Below are positions 49,099 to 58,323 of a stretch of 64,000 bases of DNA, piece after piece. Source of the stretch: Pseudomonas sp. FP2335 (lineage in GTDB: Bacteria; Pseudomonadota; Gammaproteobacteria; Pseudomonadales; Pseudomonadaceae); contig NZ_CP117437.1 of NCBI RefSeq assembly GCF_030687535.1, forward strand, positions 5,577,501 through 5,641,500, written 5' to 3'. A program made the translations under genes and the position numbers. Every line of letters begins with the position of its first letter. The first letter of the stretch is position 1. Below the pieces are notes generated by a model, which saw only the letters and a program-made list of their open reading frames with translations, had not been told where the DNA came from and ran no database searches.

Positions 49099-50004
49099 AT
49101 GACACTCCCGTCCGAACTGCCCCCCGAACTCTCCCACAGCAGGGTGCGCCCGGCTGATCGGCTCGGATTTACCCTGTTCCTGGCTGCGTTGATTCACCTG
49201 GCCCTGCTCCTCGGCGTGGGTTTCACCATGGTCGAACCCAAGCAGATCACCAAGACCCTGGAAATCACCCTCGCCACGTTCAAGAGCGAAAAGAAGCCCG
49301 AGAAGGCCGATTTTCTCGCCCAGGACAACCAGCAAGGCAGCGGCACCCTGGACAAGAAAGCGGTGCCCAAGACTACGCAAGTGGCGCCATTCCAGGACAA
49401 CAAGGTCAACAAAGTCAGCCCACCGCCGACGCCCAAGCCCGAGGTCCAGCAGACGGTACCCAAGCCCACCGTGACCACCGTCGCGCCAAAACCGCAGAAA
49501 GCGCCGGTGCAACGCGAAAAAGCCAAGACCGAGCCGCAGCCCCAGCCCGTCAAGCCGGCGCCGACCTTCGACAGTTCGACGCTGACCGACGAAATCTCCA
49601 GCCTCGAAGCCGAACTGGCCAACGAACAACAGCTGTACGCCAAGCGCCCGCGCATCTACCGGCTGAATGCCGCCTCGACCATGCGTGACAAGGGCGCCTG
49701 GTATAAGGATGAGTGGCGCAAGAAGGTCGAGCGCATCGGTAACCTCAACTATCCTGAAGAGGCCCGTCGCCAGCAGATTTATGGCAATTTGCGCTTACTG
49801 GTGTCGATCAACCGCGATGGTTCGTTATATGAAGTGCTGGTACTCGAGTCCTCCGGCCAGCCCTTGCTGGACCAGGCCGCCCAGCGCATCGTGCGCCTGG
49901 CCGCACCTTTTGCACCGTTTACCGGCGACCTGAACGACGTCGACCGCCTGGAAATCATCCGCACCTGGAAGTTTGCCAAGGGCGACCGCCTCTCCAGCAA
50001 CTAA
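49099..50004 (+). CDS. TonB-family energy transducer (TonB3-type)
   Basis: 301 residues. One N-terminal membrane helix (LGFTLFLAALIHLALLLGVGF, about 22-42, with the conserved Ser/His-type helix face), a periplasmic Pro-Lys-Glu linker (about 100-160), a coiled region, and a C-terminal TonB domain (LNYPEEARRQQIYGNLRLLVSINRDGSLYEVLVLESSG). Its position between gshB and algH matches the P. aeruginosa tonB3 gene, reported to affect twitching motility and pilus assembly rather than iron uptake. No ExbB or ExbD gene is adjacent. Confidence 0.88.
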   Translation: MTLPSELPPELSHSRVRPADRLGFTLFLAALIHLALLLGVGFTMVEPKQITKTLEITLATFKSEKKPEKADFLAQDNQQGSGTLDKKAVPKTTQVAPFQDNKVNKVSPPPTPKPEVQQTVPKPTVTTVAPKPQKAPVQREKAKTEPQPQPVKPAPTFDSSTLTDEISSLEAELANEQQLYAKRPRIYRLNAASTMRDKGAWYKDEWRKKVERIGNLNYPEEARRQQIYGNLRLLVSINRDGSLYEVLVLESSGQPLLDQAAQRIVRLAAPFAPFTGDLNDVDRLEIIRTWKFAKGDRLSSN

Positions 50005-50015
50005 ATCAGACACTT

Positions 50016-50145
50016 GTAGTGAGCGGGCTTGCCCCGCGCTGGGCGGCGAAGCCGCCCCAATCCATTCACCTCGGTCTTTCTGAAACACCGCGGCGTAGCG
50101 TTTGGGGCGGCTTCGCCACCCAGCGCGGGCAAGCCCGCTCACTAC
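50016..50145. repeat. Long near-perfect inverted repeat, third REP-like class
   Basis: GTAGTGAGCGGGCTTGCCC... and its reverse complement ...GGGCAAGCCCGCTCACTAC bound a 130-base element. Each arm is about 45 bases, continuing through CGCGCTGGG and GGCGAAGCCGCCCCAA with about two differences, around a 40-base centre. It lies between tonB and algH; transcribed, it would form a very stable cruciform-like hairpin. Confidence 0.9.
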
Positions 50146-50190
50146 ACGCCAGGCTTGTCAGTTCGCCCCTCCAACGCCACACTAGCGGAC

Positions 50191-50760
50191 ATGAAAAACG
50201 TCAGCCCGACCTACCTCAAGCACCAATTCCTGATCGCCATGCCTCACATGGCCGACCCGAACTTTGCGCAGACCTTGACCTACATTGTCGAGCACACCGC
50301 CAATGGTGCCATGGGGTTGGTGGTGAACCGCCCGCAAGAGCTGAACCTGGCGGACATTCTTGAGCAACTGCGCCCCGAGGCCGACCCGCCGGCTCGCTGC
50401 CAGGGCGTGCCGATCTACATCGGCGGGCCGGTGCAGACCGATCGCGGTTTTGTCCTGCACCCCACCGGGCCGAAGTTCCAGGCCACGGTCGACCTGGACG
50501 GCGTGTCGCTGTCCACGTCCCAGGATGTGTTGTTCGCCATCGCCGACGGCGTGGGGCCCGAGCACAGCCTGATCACCCTCGGCTACGCCGGCTGGGAAGC
50601 TGGCCAGCTGGAGGCCGAACTGGCCAGCAACGCCTGGCTGACCTGCCCGTTCGACGCCGACATCCTTTTCAACACCCCCGTGGAACTGCGCCTTGACGCC
50701 GCTGCGGCCAAGCTGCGGGTCAACCTGAGCCTGCTGACCAGCCAGGCGGGGCACGCCTGA
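50191..50760 (+). CDS. algH: UPF0301 protein AlgH/YqgE
   Basis: 189 residues. HQFLIAMPHMADPNFAQTLTYIVEH at the start, GAMGLVVNRP, VPIYIGGPVQTDRGFVLH and TLGYAGWEAGQLEAELASNAWL are the AlgH/YqgE signatures. The function is not established; in P. aeruginosa the gene was linked to alginate regulation. The stop codon overlaps the ruvX start (TGATG), so they form one unit. The ATG at 50191 starts the conserved region; upstream codons fall in the repeat. Confidence 0.92.
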   Translation: MKNVSPTYLKHQFLIAMPHMADPNFAQTLTYIVEHTANGAMGLVVNRPQELNLADILEQLRPEADPPARCQGVPIYIGGPVQTDRGFVLHPTGPKFQATVDLDGVSLSTSQDVLFAIADGVGPEHSLITLGYAGWEAGQLEAELASNAWLTCPFDADILFNTPVELRLDAAAAKLRVNLSLLTSQAGHA

Positions 50761-51197
50761 TGGCTTTGCGTCTGATCCTCGGTTTTGACTACGGCACCAA
50801 ACAGATCGGCGTAGCGGTCGGCCAGGTGATCACCGGCCAGGCCCGCGAGCTGTGCACCTTGAAAGCCCAGAACGGCGTACCGGACTGGAACCAGGTCGAA
50901 GCCCTGATCAAGGAGTGGAAGCCCGACGCCGTCGTGGTCGGCCTGCCGCTGAACATGGACGGAACCCCAAGCGACATGTGCCTGCGCGCCGAAAAATTCG
51001 CCCGCCGCCTCAATGGCCGCTACAACCTGCCTTTCTATACCCACGACGAGCGCCTCACCACCTTTGAAGCCAAAGGTGAACGCCGCGACCGTGGCGGCCA
51101 GAAAGGCAGCTACCGCGACAACCCGGTGGACGCCATCGCCGCCGCCTTGCTGTTGCAGGGCTGGCTGGATGAAAACACCGCTTTATTTGAATCCTGA
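50760..51197 (+). CDS. ruvX: RuvX / YqgF-family Holliday junction resolvase-like protein
   Basis: 145 residues, RNase H-like fold. LILGFDYGTKQIGVAVG carries the first catalytic aspartate, VVVGLPLNMDGTPSDMC the second strand, and DNPVDAIAAALLLQGWL the last acidic residue. YqgF is implicated in 16S rRNA 5'-end processing and possibly junction cleavage. Translationally coupled to algH by a one-base overlap; a hairpin terminator follows. Confidence 0.93.
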   Translation: MALRLILGFDYGTKQIGVAVGQVITGQARELCTLKAQNGVPDWNQVEALIKEWKPDAVVVGLPLNMDGTPSDMCLRAEKFARRLNGRYNLPFYTHDERLTTFEAKGERRDRGGQKGSYRDNPVDAIAAALLLQGWLDENTALFES

Positions 51198-51199
51198 CT

Positions 51200-51222
51200 G
51201 ACGCGGCTTGCCGCGTCTTTTT
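51200..51222 (+). terminator. Intrinsic terminator between ruvX and pyrR
   Basis: Stem GACGCGG with CCGCGTC around CTTG, then five Ts, starting 3 bases after the ruvX stop. It separates algH-ruvX from the pyr genes, or may act as an attenuator for read-through into pyrR. Confidence 0.85.
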
Positions 51223-51270
51223 ACGTTTGAGCCCGGACCTTGCCTGCGCCAAGGTCCTGAAGGAGCCTGC

Positions 51271-51777
51271 ATGAGCTTGCCGAACCCCGCCGAACTGATC
51301 AGCCAAATGGCCAAAAACCTCACGGCCCATCTGCAACACCGCGCCATCAGCGAGCCACGCTTCATCGGCATTCGCACTGGCGGTGTGTGGGTCGCCCAGG
51401 CATTGCTGGAAGAATTGGGCAGCGACGCGCCCCTCGGCACCCTGGACGTGTCGTTCTACCGGGACGACTTCAGCCAGAACGGCCTGCATCCGCAAGTGCG
51501 CCCATCGGCCCTGCCGTTCGAGATCGAAGGCCAGCACCTGGTACTGATCGACGACGTGCTGATGAGCGGGCGCACCATCCGCGCCGCCATGAACGAACTG
51601 TTCGACTACGGCCGCCCGGCCAGCGTGACCCTGGTCTGTCTGCTGGACCTGGACGCCGGCGAATTGCCGATCAGCCCGGATGTGGTCGGCGCGACGCTGT
51701 CGCTGGAACCCCACCAGCGGGTAAAATTGTCCGGTCCCACGCCGCTCGAACTCGAACTGCAAGACCTTGCCCTTTAA
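51271..51777 (+). CDS. pyrR: Bifunctional PyrR: pyr operon regulator / uracil phosphoribosyltransferase
   Basis: 168 residues of the PRT family. The PRPP-binding motif is [33 protein letters not shown] and YRDDFSQ are PyrR features. In Pseudomonas PyrR is reported to regulate pyrimidine genes and need not act by the Bacillus attenuation mechanism. The ATG at 51271 follows AAGGAG. First gene of the operon pyrR-pyrB-pyrC'; 24 bases separate it from pyrB. Confidence 0.93.
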   Translation: MSLPNPAELISQMAKNLTAHLQHRAISEPRFIGIRTGGVWVAQALLEELGSDAPLGTLDVSFYRDDFSQNGLHPQVRPSALPFEIEGQHLVLIDDVLMSGRTIRAAMNELFDYGRPASVTLVCLLDLDAGELPISPDVVGATLSLEPHQRVKLSGPTPLELELQDLAL

Positions 51778-51801
51778 ACCGCCTTGTAAAGAGTCCCCGC
51801 G

Positions 51802-52806
51802 ATGACGCCTCTAGATGCCAAGCGCCCGCTGCAGCTCAATGCTCAGGGTCAGTTGCAACATTTCTTGTCCCTCGACGGTTTGCCCCGCGAACTGCTCACC
51901 GAAATCCTCGACACTGCCGACTCGTTCCTTGAAGTCGGCGGCCGCGCGGTGAAGAAGGTCCCGCTGCTGCGCGGCAAGACCATCTGCAATGTGTTCTTCG
52001 AGAACTCCACCCGCACCCGCACCACCTTTGAACTGGCGGCCCAACGGCTGTCGGCCGACGTGATCACGCTGAACGTGTCGACCTCGTCGGCGAGCAAGGG
52101 CGAGACCCTGCTCGACACCCTGCGCAACCTGGAAGCCATGGCCGCCGACATGTTCGTGGTGCGCCACGGCGACTCCGGCGCCGCGCACTTCATCGCCGAG
52201 CACGTGTGCCCGCAGGTCGCGATCATCAACGGCGGCGACGGCCGTCACGCCCACCCGACCCAGGGCATGCTCGACATGCTCACCATCCGTCGGCACAAGG
52301 GCAGCTTTGAAAACCTGTCGGTGGCCATCGTCGGCGACATCCTGCACTCGCGGGTTGCGCGCTCGAACATGCTGGCCCTGAAAACCCTGGGCTGCCCGGA
52401 CATCCGCGTGATCGCGCCAAAAACCCTGCTGCCCATCGGCATCGAGCAATACGGTGTGAAGGTCTACACCGACATGGCCGAAGGCCTCAAGGATGTGGAC
52501 GTGGTCATCATGCTGCGCCTGCAGCGCGAGCGCATGGCCGGTGGCCTGCTGCCGAGCGAAGGTGAGTTCTACCGCCTGTTCGGCCTGACCACTGCGCGCC
52601 TGGCCGGTGCCAAGCCGGACGCCATCGTGATGCACCCCGGCCCGATCAACCGTGGGGTGGAGATTGAGTCGGCGGTGGCCGACGGCACCCAGTCGGTGAT
52701 TCTCAACCAGGTCACCTACGGCATCGCCGTGCGCATGGCCGTATTGTCCATGGCCATGAGCGGGCAAACCGCGCAACGTCAATTCGAGCAGGAGAACGCC
52801 CAGTGA
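51802..52806 (+). CDS. pyrB: Aspartate carbamoyltransferase catalytic subunit
   Basis: 334 residues. It joins carbamoyl phosphate and aspartate in pyrimidine synthesis. Carbamoyl-phosphate site [15 protein letters not shown], substrate loop [32 protein letters not shown] and [14 protein letters not shown] are all present. As in other Pseudomonas, the N-terminal extension and the linked pyrC' product replace the E. coli PyrI regulatory subunit in a dodecameric complex. The stop codon overlaps the GTG start of pyrC'. Confidence 0.96.
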   Translation: MTPLDAKRPLQLNAQGQLQHFLSLDGLPRELLTEILDTADSFLEVGGRAVKKVPLLRGKTICNVFFENSTRTRTTFELAAQRLSADVITLNVSTSSASKGETLLDTLRNLEAMAADMFVVRHGDSGAAHFIAEHVCPQVAIINGGDGRHAHPTQGMLDMLTIRRHKGSFENLSVAIVGDILHSRVARSNMLALKTLGCPDIRVIAPKTLLPIGIEQYGVKVYTDMAEGLKDVDVVIMLRLQRERMAGGLLPSEGEFYRLFGLTTARLAGAKPDAIVMHPGPINRGVEIESAVADGTQSVILNQVTYGIAVRMAVLSMAMSGQTAQRQFEQENAQ

Positions 52807-54074
52807 AGCTCAGCATCCTCGGCGCCCGCGTCATCGATCCGGCCAGTGGCCTGGATCAAGTCACCGATCTGCATCTTGAAGCCGGCAAGATCATCGCCAT
52901 CGGCGCCGCCCCGGCCGGTTTCAGCGCCGTTGAAACCATCGACGCCAAAGGCCTGGTGGCCGCGCCCGGGCTGGTCGACCTCAACGTCGCCCTGCGCGAG
53001 CCGGGCTACAGCCGCAAAGGCAGCATCCTCAGCGAAACCCGCGCCGCCGCTGCCGGTGGCGTGACCAGCCTGTGCTGCCCGCCGCACACCAAGCCGATCC
53101 TGGACACCTCGGCGGTGACCGAGTTGATCCTCGACCGCGCCCGTGAAGCCGGCAACTGCAAAGTGTTCCCCATCGGCGCCCTGAGCAAAGGCCTGGAAGG
53201 CGAACAACTCGCCGAACTGATCGCCCTGCGCGACGCCGGTTGCGTGGCCTTCGGCAACGGCCTGGAAAGCTTTCGCAGCACTCGCACCCTGTGCCGCGCC
53301 CTGGAATATGCGGCCACCTTCGACCTGACGGTGATCTTCCATTCCCAGGACCGCGACCTCGCCGAAGGTGGCCTGGCCCATGAAGGTGCCGTGGCCAGCT
53401 TCCTCGGCTTGCCCGGCATCCCCGAGACCGCCGAGACCGTGGCCCTGGCCCGCGACCTGCTGCTGGTCGAGCAAAGCGGCGTGCGCGCGCACTTCAGCCA
53501 GTTGACCAGCGCGCGGGGCGTGGCCCTGATCGCCCAGGCCCAGGCCCGTGGCTTGCCGGTGACGGCGGATGTGGCGTTGTATCAGTTGATCTTGACCGAC
53601 GAAGCGCTGATCGACTTCTCCAGCCTGTACCACGTGCAGCCGCCCCTGCGCACCCGTGCCGACCGTGATGGTCTGCGGGCGGCGGTGAAGTCCGGGGTGG
53701 TCTCGGCGATTTCCAGCCACCACCAGCCCCACGAACGCGATGCCAAGTTGGCACCATTTGGCGCGACTGAGCCGGGGATCAGCAGCGTTGAGCTGTTGTT
53801 GCCCCTGGCGATGACGTTGGTTGAGGAAGGCTTGCTCGATTTGCCGACGCTGCTGGCACGCTTGAGCGCGGGTCCTGCCGACGCCCTGCGCTTACCGGCG
53901 GGTAAGCTCGCGGTGGGTTCGGCGGCGGATCTGGTGCTGTTTGACCCGGCCAGTTCCACCGTTGCCGGGGAGCATTGGCTGTCGAAGGGTGAAAACTGCC
54001 CGTTCATTGGCCACAGCCTGCCGGCGACGGTGCGCTACACCCTGGTCGACGGTCGGATCAGCTACCAGGCCTAA
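52803..54074 (+). CDS. pyrC': Inactive dihydroorotase-like subunit PyrC' (PyrX)
   Basis: 423 residues, starting at a GTG that overlaps the pyrB stop. The amidohydrolase fold is intact, but the metal-binding D-x-H-x-H is changed: D59, then N61 and A63 stand in [11 protein letters not shown]. Such proteins lack dihydroorotase activity and are needed to assemble aspartate carbamoyltransferase with PyrB; an active pyrC must lie elsewhere. Tight coupling with pyrB suits a fixed stoichiometry. Confidence 0.93.
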   Translation: MKLSILGARVIDPASGLDQVTDLHLEAGKIIAIGAAPAGFSAVETIDAKGLVAAPGLVDLNVALREPGYSRKGSILSETRAAAAGGVTSLCCPPHTKPILDTSAVTELILDRAREAGNCKVFPIGALSKGLEGEQLAELIALRDAGCVAFGNGLESFRSTRTLCRALEYAATFDLTVIFHSQDRDLAEGGLAHEGAVASFLGLPGIPETAETVALARDLLLVEQSGVRAHFSQLTSARGVALIAQAQARGLPVTADVALYQLILTDEALIDFSSLYHVQPPLRTRADRDGLRAAVKSGVVSAISSHHQPHERDAKLAPFGATEPGISSVELLLPLAMTLVEEGLLDLPTLLARLSAGPADALRLPAGKLAVGSAADLVLFDPASSTVAGEHWLSKGENCPFIGHSLPATVRYTLVDGRISYQA

Positions 54075-54093
54075 AGCGGGCAGGATAAAAAAT

Positions 54094-54181
54094 GTGGGAG
54101 CGGGCTTGCTCGCGAATGCGGAGTGTCAGTCGCTGAAGATGTTGACTGATCCACCGCATTCGCGAGCAAGCCCGCTCCCAC
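54094..54181. repeat. REP doublet
   Basis: Forward core GTGGGAGCGGGCTTGCTCGC and reverse complement, 88 bases, between the convergent pyrC' and TM2-domain genes. Confidence 0.93.
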
Positions 54182-54213
54182 ATTCAGTTCCGTGTATGCC
54201 CCTAGAAAGAAAC

Positions 54214-54642
54214 TCAGCGGCCGCCATTGCGCTCGGCATTGCGAATCGAAATCTGCGTATTCAACGTCCAGAAGTCATACAGCACCCCCACCAGGAACAA
54301 GCCGCCGGTCAGCAGGTAGATCAAGCCGCTGATCCATTTGCCCTGGTACATGCGGTGCACGCCGAACACACCCAGGAACGTCAACAGCACCCAGGCCACG
54401 TTGTATTCGATGGGCCCGGCGGTAAAACGCAGGTCGGCTTCACGGTCCATGGCGGGGATCAGGAACAGGTCGATCAGCCAGCCAATCCCCAGCAAACCTA
54501 AGGTGCAGAACCAGATCGTACCTGTCACGGGTTTGCCGTAATAAAAACGGTGCGATCCGGTGAAACCGAAAATCCAGAGCAGGTAGCCGATCACCTTGCT
54601 ATGGGTGTCGGGCTGCGAAATTGCCTGTCGATAGGTGTTCAT
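54214..54642 (-). CDS. Membrane protein with two TM2-like repeats
   Basis: 142 residues with four hydrophobic segments. Two TM2-type units are visible: YLLWIFGFTGSHRFYYGKPVTG with ILWFC-like following helix, and LLTFLGVFGVHRMYQGKWISG with YLLTGGLFLVGVLYDFW; each has the G-x-H-R-Y/F-x-G motif between two helices. TM2 proteins are widespread inner-membrane proteins of unknown function. ATG at 54642 follows an AGAGGTACGCC stretch. Divergent from the NlpC/P60 gene. Confidence 0.85.
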   Translation of the reverse strand: MNTYRQAISQPDTHSKVIGYLLWIFGFTGSHRFYYGKPVTGTIWFCTLGLLGIGWLIDLFLIPAMDREADLRFTAGPIEYNVAWVLLTFLGVFGVHRMYQGKWISGLIYLLTGGLFLVGVLYDFWTLNTQISIRNAERNGGR

Positions 54643-54892
54643 GGCGTACCTCTTTTCACTCGATAGATAAATTTTTTCACTTTCTTTGTGACTTTTTTAC
54701 AGGCGCCCGACGTACGGCAGATGGTATCTTCCCTCCCCTGAAAGCCTTATGCCACCTGACTTGTGTAGGACAATTGCGGCGTTTCGTCGCGTTTTTCCTG
54801 ATTTTGACCCCAAGGTTCAGTCGACAAACGGCCTGATAACGGCAAAAAAAGCTGTTATAAAGTTGCGCGCAAACCAAAAAGAGCCACGCCTA

Positions 54893-55531
54893 ATGCGACC
54901 ATTTTTCAAGACATGGCTAACCATTTGCCTATTAATGCCACTGGCCGCCCACGCCACCAATCGTGAGCAACGACTTCCGAACGTCAACGGTTTCACCCCT
55001 AAAGTTCACAGCACACCAGCCACCGCCAAAAGAGAAAAGCCGACCGTCAACCGACCTACTCAAGTGAGCAAGGTTCACGGCAAGGCCCTTCATAACTCAC
55101 TGGCGCTGAACAACACCAAGCAAAGCAGCAATGTACTCAGCCGCGCCGTCAATGTGCTCGGTACTCCCTACCGTTGGGGCGGCAGCAGCCCAAGTAAAGG
55201 CTTCGATTGCAGCGGTTTGGTGAAATATGCGTTCAACGACGTTGCCGCAGTGGATTTGCCGCGCACGTCCAACGCCATGGCCGCCGGCCACGGGCAAAAG
55301 GTTGATCGCAAGGACCTGAAGCCGGGCGACCTGTTGTTCTTCAAGCTCAAGAGCCGTCAGGTCAACCACGTTGCCATCTACCTGGGCAACGACCGCTTCA
55401 TCCACGCGCCGCGTCGTGGCAAGTCGGTGAGCATCGACACGCTGAAGAAGCCGTTCTGGGACAAGAACTACGTGATCGCCAAGCGGGTTTTGCCCAAAGA
55501 GCAGAACAACCTGCGGGTTGTGCAACGCTGA
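54893..55531 (+). CDS. NlpC/P60-family cell-wall endopeptidase
   Basis: 212 residues. Signal peptide at 1-22 (WLTICLLMPLAAHA), a linker rich in Lys, Thr and Asn, and a C-terminal NlpC/P60 domain from about 82. Catalytic Cys106 in GFDCSGLVKYAF and His159 in QVNHVAIYLGND are kept. It should cut peptide stems of peptidoglycan in the periplasm. The start at 54893 is the signal-peptide methionine; the 48 extra codons upstream look non-coding. The 250 bases before it show no other gene. Confidence 0.92.
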   Translation: MRPFFKTWLTICLLMPLAAHATNREQRLPNVNGFTPKVHSTPATAKREKPTVNRPTQVSKVHGKALHNSLALNNTKQSSNVLSRAVNVLGTPYRWGGSSPSKGFDCSGLVKYAFNDVAAVDLPRTSNAMAAGHGQKVDRKDLKPGDLLFFKLKSRQVNHVAIYLGNDRFIHAPRRGKSVSIDTLKKPFWDKNYVIAKRVLPKEQNNLRVVQR

Positions 55532-55557
55532 TTTCAAGCTGCAATGCAGTACAAAAT

Positions 55558-55644
55558 GTGGGAGCGGGCTTGCCCGCGAATGCGGTGTATCAGTACCAGA
55601 TGAGCTGACTGACACTCCGCATTCGCGAGCAAGCCCGCTCCCAC
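55558..55644. repeat. REP doublet
   Basis: GTGGGAGCGGGCTTGCCCGC and reverse complement, 87 bases, between the convergent NlpC/P60 and pilT genes. Confidence 0.93.
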
Positions 55645-55669
55645 ATTTGGTTTTCATTGTTCTCAAGCG

Positions 55670-56704
55670 CTATATATCACCAGGCACCCTCGCCTTCTCC
55701 CGCGCATCCTCGCGGCTGACGAGCCCCTCGCCCACCAACGCCTTCAAGCTCATATCGAGCGTCTTCATTCCCAGTGCCCCGCCGGTCTGGATCGCCGAGA
55801 CGATCTGCGCCACCCTGTCCTCGCGGATCAAATTGCGGATCGCCGGTGTACCCAGCATGATCTCGTGCGCCGCCACCCGCCCGCCGCCAACCTTCTTCAC
55901 CAGCACCTGCGACACCACTGCCTGCAACGACTCCGACAGCATCGCGCGGACCATGGCTTTTTCGCCGGCCGGGAACACGTCCACCAGCCGGTCCACGGTC
56001 TTGGGCGCCGATGCCGTGTGCAGGGTGCCGAACACCAGATGCCCGGTCTCGGCGGCGGTCAGCGCCAGGCGGATGGTTTCCAGGTCGCGCAACTCGCCGA
56101 CCAGGATCACATCCGGGTCTTCGCGTAGCGCCGAGCGCAAGGCCGTAGAGAAACTAAGGGTATCGCGATGCACCTGGCGCTGGTTGATCAGCGCGGCTTT
56201 CGGCCTGTGGATAAATTCGATGGGGTCTTCCAGGGTGAGGATGTGCTGGCGTCGATGCTGATTGAGGTAGTCGATCATCGCCGCCAGGGTGGTGGACTTG
56301 CCCGAGCCGGTCGGCCCGGTGACCAGCACCAGCCCGTGCGGCAGTTGGGCTATGCGCTGGAACACCTCACCCAGGCCAAGGCTCTGCAGGCTCTGGACCT
56401 GACTGGGAATGCTGCGAAACACCGCGCCCATGCCACGGTCCTGGCGGAACACGTTCGCCCGGAACCGCGCCACGCCGGGCAGTTCGAAAGCGAAATCTGT
56501 ATCAAGAGATGTTTCGAAATCCTTTTGCTGGTATTGATTGAGCAAAGGGCTGAGCAGATCCGCCACCTGGGGCGGTGAGAGTGCCGGGCAATCCAGCGGC
56601 CAGACCTCGCCGTCCACACGCAACATCGGCGCCAGGCCAGCCGACAAATGCAGGTCGGAGGCGCCACGGCGCACGCAGGCCGTGAGCAGTTCAGTGATAT
56701 CCAT
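55670..56704 (-). CDS. pilT: Type IV pilus retraction ATPase PilT
   Basis: 344 residues. MDITELLTACVRRGASDLHLSAG is the PilT start; Walker A GPTGSGKSTT, Asp box EDPDVILVGELRDLETIR, His box TGHLVFGTLHT and the PilT-specific AIRNLIRE near the C-terminus are present. It powers pilus retraction for twitching at the inner-membrane base. Divergent from yggS, as in P. aeruginosa; pilU, which normally follows pilT, is not found: after pilT come a REP doublet and the convergent NlpC/P60 gene. Start at 56704 because the longer frame enters yggS. Confidence 0.95.
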   Translation of the reverse strand: MDITELLTACVRRGASDLHLSAGLAPMLRVDGEVWPLDCPALSPPQVADLLSPLLNQYQQKDFETSLDTDFAFELPGVARFRANVFRQDRGMGAVFRSIPSQVQSLQSLGLGEVFQRIAQLPHGLVLVTGPTGSGKSTTLAAMIDYLNQHRRQHILTLEDPIEFIHRPKAALINQRQVHRDTLSFSTALRSALREDPDVILVGELRDLETIRLALTAAETGHLVFGTLHTASAPKTVDRLVDVFPAGEKAMVRAMLSESLQAVVSQVLVKKVGGGRVAAHEIMLGTPAIRNLIREDRVAQIVSAIQTGGALGMKTLDMSLKALVGEGLVSREDAREKARVPGDI

Positions 56705-56761
56705 AGGGCTTTCCATTTCCAGTAGAATGCCGCGGACTCCATATCCACGGGCGCATCTTGA

Positions 56762-57448
56762 ATGTCGACGATAGCAGACAACATCGATCTGGTTAGCCAG
56801 CGGATCCGCGCCGCAGCCGACGCCGTGCAACGTGACGCCAGCAGCATCCACCTGCTGGCCGTGAGCAAGACCAAACCCGCCCAAGCCGTGCGGGAAGCCT
56901 ATGCCGCCGGCATGCGCGATTTTGGCGAAAACTACCTGCAAGAAGCCCTGGGCAAACAGGCCGAATTAACCGACCTGCCCTTGAGTTGGCACTTCATCGG
57001 CCCCATTCAATCGAACAAGACGCGCGCTATCGCCGAGAACTTCGCTTGGGTGCATTCCGTGGAACGCCTGAAAATCGCACAACGCCTGTCCGAACAACGC
57101 CCTGCCGACCTGGCACCGCTGAATATCTGCATCCAGGTCAACGTCAGTGGTGAAGCCAGCAAGTCCGGCTGTACGCCCGCCGACCTGCCGGCCCTGGCCG
57201 AGGCGATCAGCGCTCTACCGCGCTTGAAGTTGCGTGGGTTGATGGCGATCCCCGAGCCGACTGAAGATCGCGCCGCGCAAGATGCAGCCTTCGCCACGGT
57301 GCGCGAGCTGCAAGCCAGCTTGAATCTGCCGCTGGACACACTTTCCATGGGGATGAGCCATGACCTTGAGTCGGCCATCGCCCAAGGCGCCACTTGGGTG
57401 CGGATCGGTACTGCACTGTTTGGCGCCCGCGACTACGGCCAGCCGTGA
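56762..57448 (+). CDS. yggS: PLP homeostasis protein YggS/PLPBP
   Basis: 228 residues, an alanine-racemase-like barrel without the second domain. PLP-binding Lys36 in LLAVSKTKPAQAV, then DFGENYLQEAL, WHFIGPIQSNKT and MGMSHDLESAIAQGATWVRIGTALFG, all typical. It buffers pyridoxal phosphate and affects amino-acid metabolism. The ribosome-binding site is weak. Heads a run with proC and yggT. Confidence 0.95.
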   Translation: MSTIADNIDLVSQRIRAAADAVQRDASSIHLLAVSKTKPAQAVREAYAAGMRDFGENYLQEALGKQAELTDLPLSWHFIGPIQSNKTRAIAENFAWVHSVERLKIAQRLSEQRPADLAPLNICIQVNVSGEASKSGCTPADLPALAEAISALPRLKLRGLMAIPEPTEDRAAQDAAFATVRELQASLNLPLDTLSMGMSHDLESAIAQGATWVRIGTALFGARDYGQP

Positions 57449-57481
57449 AGCGGCTGACTTTTCACTGAATAAGGACCTGTC

Positions 57482-58300
57482 ATGAGAGACACGCGTATTG
57501 CCTTTATCGGCGCCGGTAACATGGCGGCCAGCCTGATCGGCGGCCTGCGGGCCAAGGGCCTGGACGCCGCGCAGATCCGCGCCAGTGACCCCGGTGCCGA
57601 AACCCGTGCCCGCGTCAGCACCGAGCACGGTATCGAAACCTTTGCCGACAATGCCGAGGCCATCCAGGGCGCCGATGTGATCGTGCTGGCGGTCAAGCCA
57701 CAGGCCATGAAGGCCGTGTGCGAAAGCCTGCGCCCGAGCCTGCAACCGCAGCAGTTGGTAGTGTCCATCGCCGCCGGGATTACCTGCGCGAGCATGACCG
57801 CCTGGCTCGGTGCCCAGCCGATCGTGCGCTGCATGCCCAACACCCCTTCGCTGCTGCGCCAGGGCGTGAGCGGTTTGTATGCCACCGACGCCGTCAGCGC
57901 CGTACAGCGCGATCAGGCCCAGGAGCTACTGTCCGCCGTGGGCATCGCCCTGTGGCTGGAGCAAGAACAGCAACTGGATGCGGTCACCGCCGTGTCCGGC
58001 AGCGGCCCGGCGTACTTCTTCCTGTTGATCGAAGCCATGACCGCTGCCGGCGTCAAACTGGGCCTGCCACAGGAAGTGTCCAAGCAACTGGCCGAGCAGA
58101 CCGCACTGGGCGCAGCCAGGATGGCCGTGACCAGCGACGTCGACGCCGCCGAACTGCGCCGTCGCGTGACCTCGCCGGGCGGCACGACCCAAGCCGCCAT
58201 CGAATCGTTCCAGGCCGGGGGCTTTGAAGCCCTGGTGGAAACAGCACTGGGTGCCGCAGCACATCGTTCGGCAGAAATGGCCGAGCAGCTGGGCAAATAG
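57482..58300 (+). CDS. proC: Pyrroline-5-carboxylate reductase
   Basis: 272 residues. It makes proline from pyrroline-5-carboxylate with NAD(P)H. RIAFIGAGNMAASLIGGL binds the nucleotide, VRCMPNTPSLLRQGVSGLYA and VTAVSGSGPAYFFLLIEAM and RRRVTSPGGTTQAAIESF are family signatures. It follows yggS by 33 bases and precedes yggT. Confidence 0.97.
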   Translation: MRDTRIAFIGAGNMAASLIGGLRAKGLDAAQIRASDPGAETRARVSTEHGIETFADNAEAIQGADVIVLAVKPQAMKAVCESLRPSLQPQQLVVSIAAGITCASMTAWLGAQPIVRCMPNTPSLLRQGVSGLYATDAVSAVQRDQAQELLSAVGIALWLEQEQQLDAVTAVSGSGPAYFFLLIEAMTAAGVKLGLPQEVSKQLAEQTALGAARMAVTSDVDAAELRRRVTSPGGTTQAAIESFQAGGFEALVETALGAAAHRSAEMAEQLGK

Positions 58301-58323
58301 TCGTCCCCTTCAAGGAATCAAAC

